Origin: Fluctibacter corallii
GTDB taxonomy: Bacteria; Pseudomonadota; Gammaproteobacteria; Enterobacterales; Alteromonadaceae
Length of the DNA stretch: 64,000 nt
Direction: 5' to 3'
Assembly: GCF_025751585.1 (NCBI RefSeq)
Contig: NZ_JAOWKX010000011.1
Span: 1 to 64,000 of the forward strand
Shown: positions 38,571-49,451 of the stretch, one piece after another
How positions within the stretch are numbered: position 1 is the stretch's first letter
How the letters are laid out: every line of letters begins with the position of its first letter
Notes under the pieces: model-generated
What the model was told of the DNA's origin: nothing
Database searches by the model: none
What the model saw: the letters and a program-made list of their open reading frames with translations, nothing else
Position numbers and translations under genes: made by a program

Positions 38571-40883
38571 TTAAACGGTGTTTTCTCCATCGCTTGGCGC
38601 ATCTACGTCTAACGCTTGTTCAGCGGATGCCGGTAAATCCACCTCGATGCTATCTACACGCTGCAAACCGCGAGGCAATTTGTTACCGCGACGCCCACGT
38701 TCACCTTGATAATGTTCTAAATCGGCAGCCGATAGCGTCATGCTACGCTTTCCTGCTACGATCTTCACATGCGCACCATCAGGCACCACGGCCAGCACTT
38801 TTACAAACTCTTCTCGGCTTTGTGCTTTAGCTGAAGGTATATTGATGATCTTGTTGCCCTTACCTTTACCTAAACACGGTAAGTCACGCAGTGGGAACAT
38901 CAACATACGCCCCTCATTAGAAATCGCTAAGCACCAGTCGGTATCTAAATGTTTAACCGACATCGGAGCTAATGCTTTACCACCGGATGGAATGGTTAAA
39001 AATGCTTTACCCGCTTTATTTTTGCTAACCATGTCAGCAAACTTGCCGACAAAGCCGTACCCTGAATCTGAGGCCATCAAGAAACGCTGTTCGTCATTGC
39101 CCGTCAATACATGCTCAAAGGTTTCGCCACCAACAATATTAAATCGTCCGGTGAGTGGCTCGCCCTGACTTCGCGCCGACGGCAAACTGTGAGCATCACA
39201 TGAGAACGTTCTACCTGAACTGTCTAAAAAGACAACCGGTTGATTACTCCGGCCTTTGCTACTGGCCCGATAACTGTCTCCTGCTTTGTAGCTCAATCCT
39301 TCAACGTCAACATCATGCCCTTTGGCACAGCGCGCCCACCCTTTTTCTGACAACACAATGGTGACCGACTCAGACGGCACCAGCTCTTTTTCAGACAGGG
39401 CTTTAGCCTCGTTTCGCTCAACGATAGGCGAACGTCTGTCGTCTCCGTACTTTTCAGCGTCGGCAAGAATTTCTTTTTTAATCAACGTTTTTAAGCGGCG
39501 ATCTGAACCCAGCAATTGTTGAAGCTCATCACGCTCACGCGCCAGCTCGTCTTGCTCACTGCGAATTTTGATTTCTTCCAATTTCGCTAGATGACGAAGC
39601 TTTAATTCAAGAATCGCCTCGGCTTGCTTATCCGACAACCCAAAACGCGCCATAAGTTCTTTTTTAGGCTCATCTTCATGACGAATAATATGAATCACTT
39701 CATCGATATTCAAAAAGGCAATCATTAAACCTTCAAGAATATGCAACCTTGCCAGCACTTTATCTAAACGGTGCTGTAAACGACGTACAACCGTATCTTT
39801 TCTGAATGTCAGCCACTCAGTGAGAATCACCCTTAGGTCTTTTACTTGTGGGCGGCCATCTAAGCCAATCATGTTCAGATTAACACGGTAGCTTTTTTCT
39901 AAATCGGTAGTAGCAAACAGGTGTTGCATCAGCTGCTCAATATCCACGCGGTTTGAGCGAGGGCTAATCACGATGCGGGTCGGATTCTCATGATCAGACT
40001 CATCCCGTAAGTCGCTTACCATGGGCAGCTTTTTACTTTGCATTTGCGCCGCAATTTGCTCTAGCACTTTGGCCCCTGACGCCTGATGCGGAAGCGCGGT
40101 CACGACAATCTCGCCGCTCTCTTCCTGAAATACCGCTCGCATTTTGATTGAGCCACGCCCAGTTTCGTACAATTTTTGAATATCAGCACGCGGCGTAATA
40201 ATTTCAGCTTCGGTAGGGTAATCAGGCCCTTGTACAAAACCTAACAAGTCAGCAAGCTCAGCTTTACTGTTATCAAGCAAGTGGGCGCAAGCATTGGCCA
40301 GTTCTCGCACGTTGTGAGGCGGAATGTCCGTTGCCATACCGACAGCAATGCCGGTTACGCCATTAAGGAGAATGTGCGGCAATCGTGATGGCAATACTTT
40401 CGGTTCTTGCAACGTACCATCAAAGTTGGGCGTCCAATCTACGGTTCCTTGGCCTAACTCATTCAGCAATACCTCACTGAAGCGAGATAATCGTGCTTCG
40501 GTGTATCGCATTGCCGCGAACGATTTAGGATCATCTGGGGCGCCCCAGTTACCCTGACCGTCTACGAGTGGATAGCGATAAGAAAACGGCTGTGCCATCA
40601 GCACCATCGCTTCATAGCAGGCAGAATCACCGTGTGGATGAAATTTACCCAGTACATCACCCACCGTTCTGGCAGATTTTTTATACTTTGCGGTGGCGCT
40701 TAGCCCTAAGTCTGACATCGCATAGATAATACGGCGTTGAACGGGTTTTAAGCCATCACCGATATGGGGAAGCGCCCTGTCCATAATGACGTACATCGAA
40801 TAATTTAGGTAGGCGTCTTCAGTGAAGCGACGCAGTGGTAACTGCTCTATACCATCACTGTTAATACTGATTTCATCACTCAT
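38571..40883 (-). CDS. parC: DNA topoisomerase IV subunit A
   Basis: 770 aa. The breakage-reunion domain has the active Tyr in [10 protein letters not shown] near residue 120. The quinolone region is [17 protein letters not shown] with the sensitive-type Ser. The C-terminal beta-pinwheel follows from about 490, with repeats such as [12 protein letters not shown] and [14 protein letters not shown]. It decatenates daughter chromosomes with ParE. parE is not adjacent here. Confidence 0.97.
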   Translation of the reverse strand: MSDEISINSDGIEQLPLRRFTEDAYLNYSMYVIMDRALPHIGDGLKPVQRRIIYAMSDLGLSATAKYKKSARTVGDVLGKFHPHGDSACYEAMVLMAQPFSYRYPLVDGQGNWGAPDDPKSFAAMRYTEARLSRFSEVLLNELGQGTVDWTPNFDGTLQEPKVLPSRLPHILLNGVTGIAVGMATDIPPHNVRELANACAHLLDNSKAELADLLGFVQGPDYPTEAEIITPRADIQKLYETGRGSIKMRAVFQEESGEIVVTALPHQASGAKVLEQIAAQMQSKKLPMVSDLRDESDHENPTRIVISPRSNRVDIEQLMQHLFATTDLEKSYRVNLNMIGLDGRPQVKDLRVILTEWLTFRKDTVVRRLQHRLDKVLARLHILEGLMIAFLNIDEVIHIIRHEDEPKKELMARFGLSDKQAEAILELKLRHLAKLEEIKIRSEQDELARERDELQQLLGSDRRLKTLIKKEILADAEKYGDDRRSPIVERNEAKALSEKELVPSESVTIVLSEKGWARCAKGHDVDVEGLSYKAGDSYRASSKGRSNQPVVFLDSSGRTFSCDAHSLPSARSQGEPLTGRFNIVGGETFEHVLTGNDEQRFLMASDSGYGFVGKFADMVSKNKAGKAFLTIPSGGKALAPMSVKHLDTDWCLAISNEGRMLMFPLRDLPCLGKGKGNKIINIPSAKAQSREEFVKVLAVVPDGAHVKIVAGKRSMTLSAADLEHYQGERGRRGNKLPRGLQRVDSIEVDLPASAEQALDVDAPSDGENTV

Positions 40884-40957
40884 ATAGATAAGAAGTCATT
40901 GTTATTGTTTTTACTAAAGTGCCAAGGGCGCATCGACATGTTCTGTATATAGAACCA

Positions 40958-42073
40958 TTACTGCTCATAGGTTACCCTATAAATGACATCAGCGAAATCA
41001 TCAGATACCAGCAAGCTGCCGTCAGGTAACGGCAAAAAAGCGACAGGACGGCCGATAACGCTATCGTTTTTGCTATCTAAAAACCCGTCTATAAAGGGCT
41101 GATATTGGGTAACTTTACCGTCTTGTATCGTGGCCATCATCACGCGGTAACCCGATTTAGTGGTGCGATTCCATGACCCATGCTCAGCCACCAGTAGTCT
41201 GCCCTGATATTCTTTTGGAAACATTGCTCCATCATAAAAATGAATGCCTAATGGCGCGACATGAGCCAGCAAATTATACGCAGGCAATGTATAGTCTGCG
41301 GCTTTCTTATTTACGCCAAACTCAGGATCTTGCACATAGCCACCGTGATAGTACGGATAGCCAAAATGCTCACCCAATTTACTGACTTCATTAAGTTCGC
41401 ACGGAGGCAAGTTATCGCCCATCCAATCGCGACCATTGTCGCTAAACCACAGGCGTTGTGTATCAGGATGCCAATCAAACCCGACACTGTTACGCACGCC
41501 TTTGGCTGCAATTTCTTTTTTCCCTGTGTTTAAGTCAAAGCGCAAAATGGTGGCGTAATCAGGATTATTAAATTCTTTGTCATGGTTCGGGTCGCAAATA
41601 TTACACGGTGCGCCAACTGGCACATACAACCAACCGTCTGGGCCAAAATCAATGTTCTTCCAGCCGTGATGCTTTTCTGTTGGTAAACCATCAATAACGA
41701 CTTCCGATTTGGGCGCTGACGAGTAAGTTTGATCAATATTGGTGAACTTGTGAATTTTACTCACTTCAGAAACATACAAATCACCGTCTTTATAGGTTAC
41801 GCCCGATGGCATATTTAATTTGTCTGCCAGTTGAATGACCTCGTCCGCTTTAAAATCGCCGTCTTTGTCTACCACAGCATGCAGCAAGCCTGCCCCGCGA
41901 CTGCCCACATACACCACACCATTTTTACCGAGTGCCATTTGACGAGCATTTTTAACATTTTCAGCATAAACGGAAATAGAAAAGCCCTCAGGCACCGTAA
42001 GCGACTCAACAGATACTGCGAATGAAGGCGCTGCAACGGCAACAGATAAGGCCACTGTCAAAGACTTAATCAT
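40958..42073 (-). CDS. Periplasmic PQQ-dependent sugar (sorbosone) dehydrogenase-like protein
   Basis: 371 aa. Signal peptide ending near AAPSFA. A six-bladed propeller follows, with LTVPEGFSISVYAENVKNAR, NIDFGPDGWLYVPVGAPCNICDP and GVRNSVGFDWHPDTQRLWFSDNGRD, features shared by soluble glucose and L-sorbosone dehydrogenases. The paired Cys in PCNIC and the final DDFADVIYRVTY are typical of this subfamily. It probably oxidises an aldose or aldehyde in the periplasm if PQQ is available. Substrate not determinable. Confidence 0.85.
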   Translation of the reverse strand: MIKSLTVALSVAVAAPSFAVSVESLTVPEGFSISVYAENVKNARQMALGKNGVVYVGSRGAGLLHAVVDKDGDFKADEVIQLADKLNMPSGVTYKDGDLYVSEVSKIHKFTNIDQTYSSAPKSEVVIDGLPTEKHHGWKNIDFGPDGWLYVPVGAPCNICDPNHDKEFNNPDYATILRFDLNTGKKEIAAKGVRNSVGFDWHPDTQRLWFSDNGRDWMGDNLPPCELNEVSKLGEHFGYPYYHGGYVQDPEFGVNKKAADYTLPAYNLLAHVAPLGIHFYDGAMFPKEYQGRLLVAEHGSWNRTTKSGYRVMMATIQDGKVTQYQPFIDGFLDSKNDSVIGRPVAFLPLPDGSLLVSDDFADVIYRVTYEQ

Positions 42074-42216
42074 GGTATGATCCTGTTTTTAGTGTAGATT
42101 GTGGTTATCGTGACACGATTTTATTTCGTCATGACACTTTAACCCATCGTAATCAATTGCCATAGCTTATTAAGCAATGTTTTAATGCAATTTAACGATT
42201 ATAAAATGTATTTACT

Positions 42217-45200
42217 ATGTTGAACTGGTTTCTGTTTATTTTTACGTTGTTAGCAAGTTGCACGTCAGCCCTTGCTCAACCTTCAGTTCAACTTATCGAT
42301 AGCGAAGAAGTGATCCGGCTTTCCAGTCATGTGACCATGTACAGAGAAGACGGGCGCGAACTATCGCTACAACAAATCGTAAAGCGTACAGATGAATTTA
42401 AGCGCGTAGTATCCGATTCAGCAAATTACGGTTTTCATGACAGCGGCGTGTGGTTGCACGCGACCTTCAGCAACGTGACCGACACCGACTATTGGGTAGT
42501 TGATTTAAGTTACTCTCAGCTTGATAAAGTGGATTTTTACTTAATGTCTGGTGACGATCTACTTGCTCAATCCAGTGAAGGAAAGTTACGCCCAAGCCAA
42601 CAGTTCCGCTTCCCTACCCTTGAAGCGACGTTGCCCTTTGCCACTCAACTCGATCTATTTGTCAGGCTTGAGACGAATGCAAGCAACATCATCGCGCCGA
42701 TGGAAATACAATCAAAGACAGTCCATACACGCACGTCATTCTACGATACGTTAATTTGGGGACTGTTTTACGGCGGCCTGATCATTCTCGCAATTTACAG
42801 CTTGATTCTTTATCCCAGCAAAAAAGAGAAGAGCATGCTTGCCTATGTGGTGTTTGTTCTTTCCGTTGTGATTTGGCAATTCAGCTGGGGTGGACATCTG
42901 CAAATGATGTTTCCTGTCTCTTTTACGGTATGGCTTGGTCAGCATATCGATTTGGTGTATGTATTAATTGCATTTACGTCAGGTATCTTCACCTATATTT
43001 TTCTAGATATTCGGGACACATCCCCTCGCCTTGCTCCGATTATTGAAACCTGTTTAGCCGCACTGGCGGTACTTGGTGCCTGTTCGATTTTCAATTTAAT
43101 CCCGCCTCTTTGGCAAAATGGATTAGTATTTGTTGTCGCAATATTGGCAACATCAAGCTACTTATTAGCTGGATTTGAAAGTTATTTAAATCACTTTTAT
43201 TCATCGCGCTACTTTATTCTTGCTTGGAGTTTGCTAGGTGCTGGAGCGTTAATTGGTATCATGAATTTGATTGGTGTGTTGCCCAGCAATTTTTTCACCA
43301 CCTACTGCTTCCAATTCAGTGTGTTCTTGCAAGCGTGCTTGTTCTCTGTGGCATTGGTAGACAAAACTCACAGTGAGCTTGAAAGAGAGATCCAGCAGGC
43401 TACCGATGATCTTCGAAACAATATGGAGTTTATTGAAGAACAAAATGTTCGGCTAGATATTGCCCGCAAAGATGCAATAAAGGCGAGTCATATTAAATCG
43501 CAATTTTTGGCAAATATGAGCCATGAAATTCGCACACCGCTCAATGCGATTTTAGGCTTTAGTAAAGAGCTCACTCAGTTATCTCTAAGCGAAGAAAAGC
43601 AAGAACAAATACGTATTATTAATGCAGCCGCAGACAGCTTACTCGGTATCGTTAACGATGTACTCGACGTTTCAAAAATTGAAGCGGGTAAATTGCAAAT
43701 TAACAATAACCCCTTCTCTCCCAATCAGCTTGTAGAAGAAATGGTGAGTGTGATGTCAAAGTCGGCACACCAGAAAAATCTTGAATTTGTTTTAGATTTA
43801 GATCCGCTGCCGAATAAACTAATTGGTGATGTGATGAGGATTAAGCAGATCCTCAACAACCTACTGAGCAATGCATTAAAGTTCACACCAACAGGATATA
43901 TTAGCTTACGTGTTAGAGGTAAAAGTCTTGAACATGGCATGTACGAACTCACATTTAACGTAGAAGATACGGGCATCGGTATTAGCGATACCGACCGAAA
44001 AAAGCTATTCAGTGCTTTCTCGCAAGTAGATGATGCGCTGAGTCGTTCCTACCAAGGGACGGGATTGGGATTGGTGATATGTCAGCAACTCGTCAAACTA
44101 ATGAGAGGCACCATAAACCTTAAAAGTACACCCGGTGAAGGCAGTTGCTTTATCATTTCGTTGCGCCTGAATCTGTTAAATGCAAACACAGCCTTAACCA
44201 CGAGCGAAAACTGGCGACGCAAGCCTGTTTTACTGATTGACCCTAATCCATTTACTCGACGAGCCTCTTCTAGAATGCTAACTTTACTTGGCTGTCGCGT
44301 TACCAGTGCAGAACGGATGGACTTCCTAACCGTGTCTCAGCATGACGCCAATCAGCGCTTCGATACATTGTTTTTAACACTTCCTCATGCGTACGCAAGC
44401 AAGCGCCAAGATACGATGGAGTTGGCCGCACATTTTCCTGTAAACAATATTGTTTTACTCTTCTCTGGCGCAGAGCCCGTCTTTCGCTCTATGCATTTGG
44501 AGTCTAGGGTAAATGGGCGGATTCGCTTACCATTAACACCAGCCAAACTAGATAATTTGTCTGCCGCCCCGACAGAATCCGGGCACAGCCAACTGCAAGA
44601 TAATTTGCAATCTTTACCAAGAGCGCGCGTATTGGCCGTAGATGATATGGAAATGAACCTTCGATTATTGAAAACATGGTTGAAGCCGTCTCCGCTTGAA
44701 CTCACACTGGCCTATTCAGGCGAAGATGCCGTCTCCCTTTGTCAAAAAGAAGAGTTCGATCTCATATTGATGGACGTGCAAATGCCCAATATGGATGGTT
44801 TACAAGCAGCGCAAGCAATTCGCCATACAGAGTTAAATATTGGTACCCCCATCATTGCCGTTACCGCACACGCATTTAAAGAAGAACAAGAGCGTTTGTT
44901 GTCATCAGGTATGGATGATTATTTGCCTAAACCGTTAGATTTAAATGAATTAATCGTGTTGATTAAGCGTTGGTGTGGCTCGCTGATTAGTGAACCGATT
45001 TCTGTGCCTAGTTTAGATTGGGATCTCGCGGTTACCCGTGCCAATCACAACAAAGACGCAGCCAAAGATATGCTTATGGCATTTAACGAGCAATTGCCTG
45101 CTATTTTGCTACAAATTGAAAGTAGTTGGAAAACCCACGATCTGACTGCGACACAAAACCTTGTCCATAAGCTACATGGTGCCTGTTGCTACACGGGCGT

Positions 45201-45378
45201 ACCTAAATTGCAATCGCTATGCGACGAAATTGAAAGCAAACTGAAGAAAAACACCACTCATAAACTGGCAGAGCGTATTTCTGTGTTGCTTAGCGAAGGA
45301 GAACTGGTGGTGTCGGCTATCGAGAAGCAACTTAATGATCTTGGTGATGTAAACGCACCTGATTTTGGCACTGCCTAA
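42217..45378 (+). CDS. Hybrid sensor histidine kinase with 7TMR-DISM input and phosphorelay domains
   Basis: 1053 aa. Signal peptide; periplasmic 7TMR-DISMED2-type domain (~30-165); seven-helix membrane domain (~178-378); coiled coil; HisKA with NMSHEIRTPLNAILGF (His near 435); HATPase with LNNLLSNALKFTP and DTGIGISDTDRKKLF; a degenerate receiver (~668-785) with no phospho-Asp; an intact receiver (~803-924) with FDLILMDVQMPNMDG; and an HPt with LVHKLHGACC (His984). The layout recalls BarA/GacS kinases but with a carbohydrate-type input module. No cognate regulator is adjacent. It converges on and overlaps the DUF2982 gene by 47 bp. Confidence 0.92.
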   Translation: MLNWFLFIFTLLASCTSALAQPSVQLIDSEEVIRLSSHVTMYREDGRELSLQQIVKRTDEFKRVVSDSANYGFHDSGVWLHATFSNVTDTDYWVVDLSYSQLDKVDFYLMSGDDLLAQSSEGKLRPSQQFRFPTLEATLPFATQLDLFVRLETNASNIIAPMEIQSKTVHTRTSFYDTLIWGLFYGGLIILAIYSLILYPSKKEKSMLAYVVFVLSVVIWQFSWGGHLQMMFPVSFTVWLGQHIDLVYVLIAFTSGIFTYIFLDIRDTSPRLAPIIETCLAALAVLGACSIFNLIPPLWQNGLVFVVAILATSSYLLAGFESYLNHFYSSRYFILAWSLLGAGALIGIMNLIGVLPSNFFTTYCFQFSVFLQACLFSVALVDKTHSELEREIQQATDDLRNNMEFIEEQNVRLDIARKDAIKASHIKSQFLANMSHEIRTPLNAILGFSKELTQLSLSEEKQEQIRIINAAADSLLGIVNDVLDVSKIEAGKLQINNNPFSPNQLVEEMVSVMSKSAHQKNLEFVLDLDPLPNKLIGDVMRIKQILNNLLSNALKFTPTGYISLRVRGKSLEHGMYELTFNVEDTGIGISDTDRKKLFSAFSQVDDALSRSYQGTGLGLVICQQLVKLMRGTINLKSTPGEGSCFIISLRLNLLNANTALTTSENWRRKPVLLIDPNPFTRRASSRMLTLLGCRVTSAERMDFLTVSQHDANQRFDTLFLTLPHAYASKRQDTMELAAHFPVNNIVLLFSGAEPVFRSMHLESRVNGRIRLPLTPAKLDNLSAAPTESGHSQLQDNLQSLPRARVLAVDDMEMNLRLLKTWLKPSPLELTLAYSGEDAVSLCQKEEFDLILMDVQMPNMDGLQAAQAIRHTELNIGTPIIAVTAHAFKEEQERLLSSGMDDYLPKPLDLNELIVLIKRWCGSLISEPISVPSLDWDLAVTRANHNKDAAKDMLMAFNEQLPAILLQIESSWKTHDLTATQNLVHKLHGACCYTGVPKLQSLCDEIESKLKKNTTHKLAERISVLLSEGELVVSAIEKQLNDLGDVNAPDFGTA

Positions 45379-46021
45379 GCAAAGACACAAATTCATCTTT
45401 GCTGCGATCAAGTTCAGCACTAGAAATAAAAATATCGTAACCTAAGCGCTCTCGTAAGTTACGCATTCTATTAGCAAACATGGCTTTGATTCCAGTAATC
45501 ACACGCCCATCAGCAAATTTAAAGGTGTCATTTTCAATCAACGATTCGCTGTAGAATTGGCCTGTCTTGCAATTATCATTTTGTAGCAATAAGGCGCGCT
45601 GCTCCATTAATAAATGCGATGCCAAACGAGGACTAATCGAATCTAAAAAGGGCGCATACTCATTAATTTTGATGCCTATCAAATCGAGCTCTCTCAAATC
45701 AATACCGTGAGACACCCTCGGCGTGTCAATGCGAATAATGTTCTTCCACGTCAACGACCACTTACCTACTCGGTGATAATACGCAATATCTTGCCTTGAA
45801 ATCACCATGCTGTGCTCGGGTTCACGCAGCTTAAACCAGCCAATCAATATTGCAACGATAGACGCACTTAATAGAAATATGGCAGACAAGTTAATTGCAG
45901 TCGGTAAAATTGCAAATAACAGCAATGAGAAACCGCCGCCAGCACAGCCAATCGCTAAGCAGGTGATTCCGTTTTTCTTGGCTTCAGGCCGAATCATTAA
46001 TGCATCATCACTACCAGACAT
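45332..46021 (-). CDS. DUF2982 family membrane protein
   Basis: 229 aa from MSGSDDALMIRPEAKKNGIT. An upstream in-frame ATG adds five residues. Two adjacent hydrophobic segments lie at about 20-60. A cytoplasmic PH-like region follows with MVISRQDIAYYHRVGKWSLTW and LDSISPRLASHLLMEQRAL. The family is restricted to Alteromonadales, Vibrionales and relatives and has no known function. Its start overlaps the end of a 49-codon ORF upstream, so the two are probably translated together. Confidence 0.8.
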   Translation of the reverse strand: MSGSDDALMIRPEAKKNGITCLAIGCAGGGFSLLLFAILPTAINLSAIFLLSASIVAILIGWFKLREPEHSMVISRQDIAYYHRVGKWSLTWKNIIRIDTPRVSHGIDLRELDLIGIKINEYAPFLDSISPRLASHLLMEQRALLLQNDNCKTGQFYSESLIENDTFKFADGRVITGIKAMFANRMRNLRERLGYDIFISSAELDRSKDEFVSLLRQCQNQVRLHHQDH

Positions 46022-46160
46022 AAAAATACACCACAAACATAATTAACGCCCACAGCAAGATTAGTCGCCATTGCTTACAACGCTGACACTGCGTATTCCA
46101 CCAGCGAGCGAACAAAGTGCGATCTCGCGATTTGTCAGAACGCTTATCGGAGAATTGCAT
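46011..46160 (-). CDS. Small membrane protein, 49 aa
   Basis: Starts MQFSDKRSDKSRDRTLFARW and ends with a hydrophobic segment, LILLWALIMFVVYFYVW. The first half is strongly basic with two Cys (CQRC). Its stop overlaps the start of the DUF2982 gene by 11 bp, and it follows the RND permease by 66 bp. It has the form of a single-pass inner-membrane peptide. No family was recognised. Position and overlap are the main evidence that it is real. Confidence 0.5.
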   Translation of the reverse strand: MQFSDKRSDKSRDRTLFARWWNTQCQRCKQWRLILLWALIMFVVYFYVW

Positions 46161-46226
46161 TTTTTACGCCGCTACCCATGAAATTGTTCATAACTTCATT
46201 GTACGACGTTGCAGCAAAACCTCAAG

Positions 46227-49200
46227 CTACTGCAAATGGGTGGCTGTCACCGCTCCAAGTGTGGTTGATTCAGAAGAAGCTGATGCTCCTCTGAGCTTGC
46301 CTTTTCTCGCTAAATGCCCAACGACTAATGGTGTAAACACCAGCGAGAGCAAGACAGAAAAGCCGACGCCACCCGCTAGCACAACAGCCAAAGGTGGCCA
46401 GAATGTTCCTTCACTGAACAGCAGCAACGGAATAAATCCGCCCACCGTCGTGAAGGTAGTCGACAAAATGTGTCTGCTGCAACTCATGGTTTCTGACACA
46501 ATGGCGTCAGCGTTACCTTGCCGTGCATTTGGATTTGCCTTGATAGCGGCAATGACCACAATTGATCCGTTAATCGCCACGCCAATTAGCCCTGCTGAGC
46601 CTAACAGTGGATTAAACCCAATCGGTAATCCCGATAACCACAAACTAAACATGCCCATTCCCACAGACAATATCGCGACGGATGCAATCACCAATGCCAA
46701 TCGTACACTTGAGAAAGTGATAATTAAGGTGGTTACCATCAACACCAACAATACGGGAGCATATGCAGCTAAAAGCCCTAACGCCTCTTGCTGTTCATCA
46801 GCGTCACCTGCCATCTGCAATCGGTAACCATCAGGCAAGGCAAACGCATCAGAGCGAAGCAATGTCTGAAGGCGATTGCTCACATCTACCGCTGTAACGC
46901 CGGGCATCAGAAACCCTTCCACGATATTGACACGCTCTCCGTCGAGGCGGGTAATACTGCTAACGCTGGGTTCTATGTAAAGGTCGCCAAGCGCGCCTAC
47001 TGTCAGGGCGGGCGCATCTGAGTGTGGAATCGGCCTATTTGCATAAGCATGCAAAGGCATGGCAGACAACGAATTCATATCGCTACGCTGTGCTTCGGGC
47101 ACACGAATACGCACGGGAATTTCTTCGGTTCCCTCTAATATACTGCCTCCAACGCGCCCATCTAATGCGCCTTGTAATTGCGCCGCAATATCTGCCAATG
47201 ACAGCCCAGCCAATGCGCTTACATCACGATGTACGTCTAGGCGTATTTCTGGCTCACCAAATGATACCGTTGCCGTTGTATTAATCACGCCAGGTTGTGC
47301 CCCCATATGTCGGCGCACTTCCTCCCCCAAGCGATTCAACACCTCGATATCTGGACCAAATATTTTAACACCAATCGGCGCAGATATTGGTGGGCCTTGC
47401 CCAAACGCTCTTACCACTACTTTTAACTGCGGAAAGTGGTCGTCTAATTTGTGTTGAAGCGCTGGGATTAACGCTTTGGCACGCGCTACACTCTCTGTTG
47501 ATATCACCGCTTGAGCAAAATGTGGGGTATTGTCTCGCGTCATCACCTGATTGTAATACACCGAGGGTGTCGAACCTCCCACCAACCATGTAACTTGCTC
47601 TACACCCGATTCGCTCTGAACAAACTGATTCACCGCCTCGACCTCTTTTCGGGTGGCATGAATAGACGTGCCTTCTGGCGTCCAAACATACACTTCAAAC
47701 TGGTCGCGGTCTGCGCTTGGGAAGAAAACATTACCTAGCTGGCCAGCCAATACAAAGCCTCCGAGAGAAAACACCACTACCGCCGCAACGGGTAGCCAAG
47801 GCTTCTCGACAGCTGCAGTCAGCCTTGTTTTATACCACGTAGTCAAAGGAGAAAAGCGTATCCCTTCTTGCCACCAATGCCCCGTAAGCTGTTGTTCCTG
47901 CGATACAGCCTCTTGCCCTCTTGGTAAGTATCGTGCTGCAAGAGCAGCAATAATCGTTAATGAGATAAACAACGACCCAATTAACGCCATGACAACAGAT
48001 ATCGCAATAGAACCAATAAAGTCTCCGATATTTCCCGATAACAGAAAAATCGGCATGAATCCGAGAATGGTGGTTAAGGTTGAAGCCAATAGCGGCGAAA
48101 ATAAATGTTTAAGGCTCTTTACCAATGCATCAATGCGAGTGCAGTTCGCATCTAGCAAGTGCTGTCGAATCTCATCGGTAATCACAATGGCGTTATCAAT
48201 CAACAGCCCAATAGCGATGATAATACCGAATATCGACATTTGATGGATTTGTTCGTCAAAAAAGCCAAGCGAAAAGACTGCAAACGCCGCACACAAGGGC
48301 AAGGCTAAACCCACGATCCATGACGAGCGCCATCCCATAAATAGGAAAATTACTGCCATCACCACCAAACAACCCAGCAATAAATTCTGAGTGAGCTCAG
48401 TCAAACGCGCTTCGGTGTACACATTTTGCTCAAAAACAATACTGGCTTCTACTGTACCATTATGACGCTGATTAAACGTCGCTAATGCTGCTTTCGCACG
48501 CTCAGTCCAAACATCAACACGCACGGTGGTTTGCATCCGCGCAGCCACAAACACCACGCGCTCACCGTTCACAAAGGCAATATCTTGCGGTGGATTACGC
48601 CACTGACGTGATACGGATGCAATATCCCCTAACTTCAAAAAGCCACCCGTTCCGGTGTCAGCAATTGGGATTTGTCTAACAACTTGCACACTATCTAGCG
48701 CGGTGGCAATTTGTAGGCGCTTATTTTGTGTTTCATCACGCAGTACACCAGCAGGTAATTTAGGATCTGCGCCCGCAATTTTTTGACTCAGTTGCGCGAA
48801 TGTAATACCTGAATAAGCAAGCTCGAAAGGATCCACTTCGACGGTGATTTCTTCATCTAAATGGCCGTAAGTGCGTACTAATTCTGTGCCACTGACATTT
48901 CGAAGCGTGTCTGCTAGCTCACTCGCCATACGCGACACGATGGTCATAGCCTGCTCATTGTCAGGTGCTCCATCCAAAGTCGCAGACGGTGAAAGAGCCA
49001 CCAGCAAAGTAAACGCAGTTGCCCCCCGCTGATCTTCTAAAATGGGTTCACCTGCACCTTGAGGAAACTGCTGGTACGCGTCGGCAAGACGGTCGCGAAT
49101 TTTTGAAAATATTTGCTCGTTAGTATCATTCGATACCCATGGCTGTAGCTCTACTGTCATGACTGAAATCCCCGCCCGAGACGTGGAGCGTATTTCATTG

Positions 49201-49451
49201 ATTTCATGCAGCTGACGCAATTCATCTTCAATAACATCGCTGACTAAGGCTTCAACCCGTTCAGCGTTCGCGCCGGGATACGGCGTGATAACCAGTACAT
49301 TGCGCAGGTCAATACGTGGGTCTTCAAGACGTGGCAGATTAGTTACGGCTGAATATCCGGCCACTAAAATTACAATAATAGATAGTGCTAGTAAGTGCCC
49401 ACTTCTAAAAAATACCGAGTACCAAGGTAATCGCTTCTGTTCACTACTCAT
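46227..49451 (-). CDS. RND-family efflux permease (HAE1-like)
   Basis: 1074 aa with the RND layout: TM1 near residues 15-33, a large periplasmic loop (PGANAERVEALVSDVIEDEL), a central membrane block containing the proton-relay region LLIDNAIVITDEI near 415-425, then a second half repeating this pattern. The N-terminal LPRLEDPRIDLRNVLVITPY is typical of HAE1-type drug or solvent pumps. It pairs with the membrane fusion protein gene, overlapping it by 8 bp. No outer-membrane factor is encoded nearby, so it probably uses a TolC-like protein from elsewhere. Confidence 0.94.
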   Translation of the reverse strand: MSSEQKRLPWYSVFFRSGHLLALSIIVILVAGYSAVTNLPRLEDPRIDLRNVLVITPYPGANAERVEALVSDVIEDELRQLHEINEIRSTSRAGISVMTVELQPWVSNDTNEQIFSKIRDRLADAYQQFPQGAGEPILEDQRGATAFTLLVALSPSATLDGAPDNEQAMTIVSRMASELADTLRNVSGTELVRTYGHLDEEITVEVDPFELAYSGITFAQLSQKIAGADPKLPAGVLRDETQNKRLQIATALDSVQVVRQIPIADTGTGGFLKLGDIASVSRQWRNPPQDIAFVNGERVVFVAARMQTTVRVDVWTERAKAALATFNQRHNGTVEASIVFEQNVYTEARLTELTQNLLLGCLVVMAVIFLFMGWRSSWIVGLALPLCAAFAVFSLGFFDEQIHQMSIFGIIIAIGLLIDNAIVITDEIRQHLLDANCTRIDALVKSLKHLFSPLLASTLTTILGFMPIFLLSGNIGDFIGSIAISVVMALIGSLFISLTIIAALAARYLPRGQEAVSQEQQLTGHWWQEGIRFSPLTTWYKTRLTAAVEKPWLPVAAVVVFSLGGFVLAGQLGNVFFPSADRDQFEVYVWTPEGTSIHATRKEVEAVNQFVQSESGVEQVTWLVGGSTPSVYYNQVMTRDNTPHFAQAVISTESVARAKALIPALQHKLDDHFPQLKVVVRAFGQGPPISAPIGVKIFGPDIEVLNRLGEEVRRHMGAQPGVINTTATVSFGEPEIRLDVHRDVSALAGLSLADIAAQLQGALDGRVGGSILEGTEEIPVRIRVPEAQRSDMNSLSAMPLHAYANRPIPHSDAPALTVGALGDLYIEPSVSSITRLDGERVNIVEGFLMPGVTAVDVSNRLQTLLRSDAFALPDGYRLQMAGDADEQQEALGLLAAYAPVLLVLMVTTLIITFSSVRLALVIASVAILSVGMGMFSLWLSGLPIGFNPLLGSAGLIGVAINGSIVVIAAIKANPNARQGNADAIVSETMSCSRHILSTTFTTVGGFIPLLLFSEGTFWPPLAVVLAGGVGFSVLLSLVFTPLVVGHLARKGKLRGASASSESTTLGAVTATHLQ

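Noticed and set aside
46117-46827. 236-codon plus-strand ORF rich in Ser/Thr/Pro/Ala
   Set aside because: Antisense shadow of the RND permease gene. Composition is typical of reverse-strand reading of a membrane protein gene.
47668-48243. 191-codon plus-strand ORF within the RND permease
   Set aside because: Entirely antisense to clear permease motifs and lacking its own family features.
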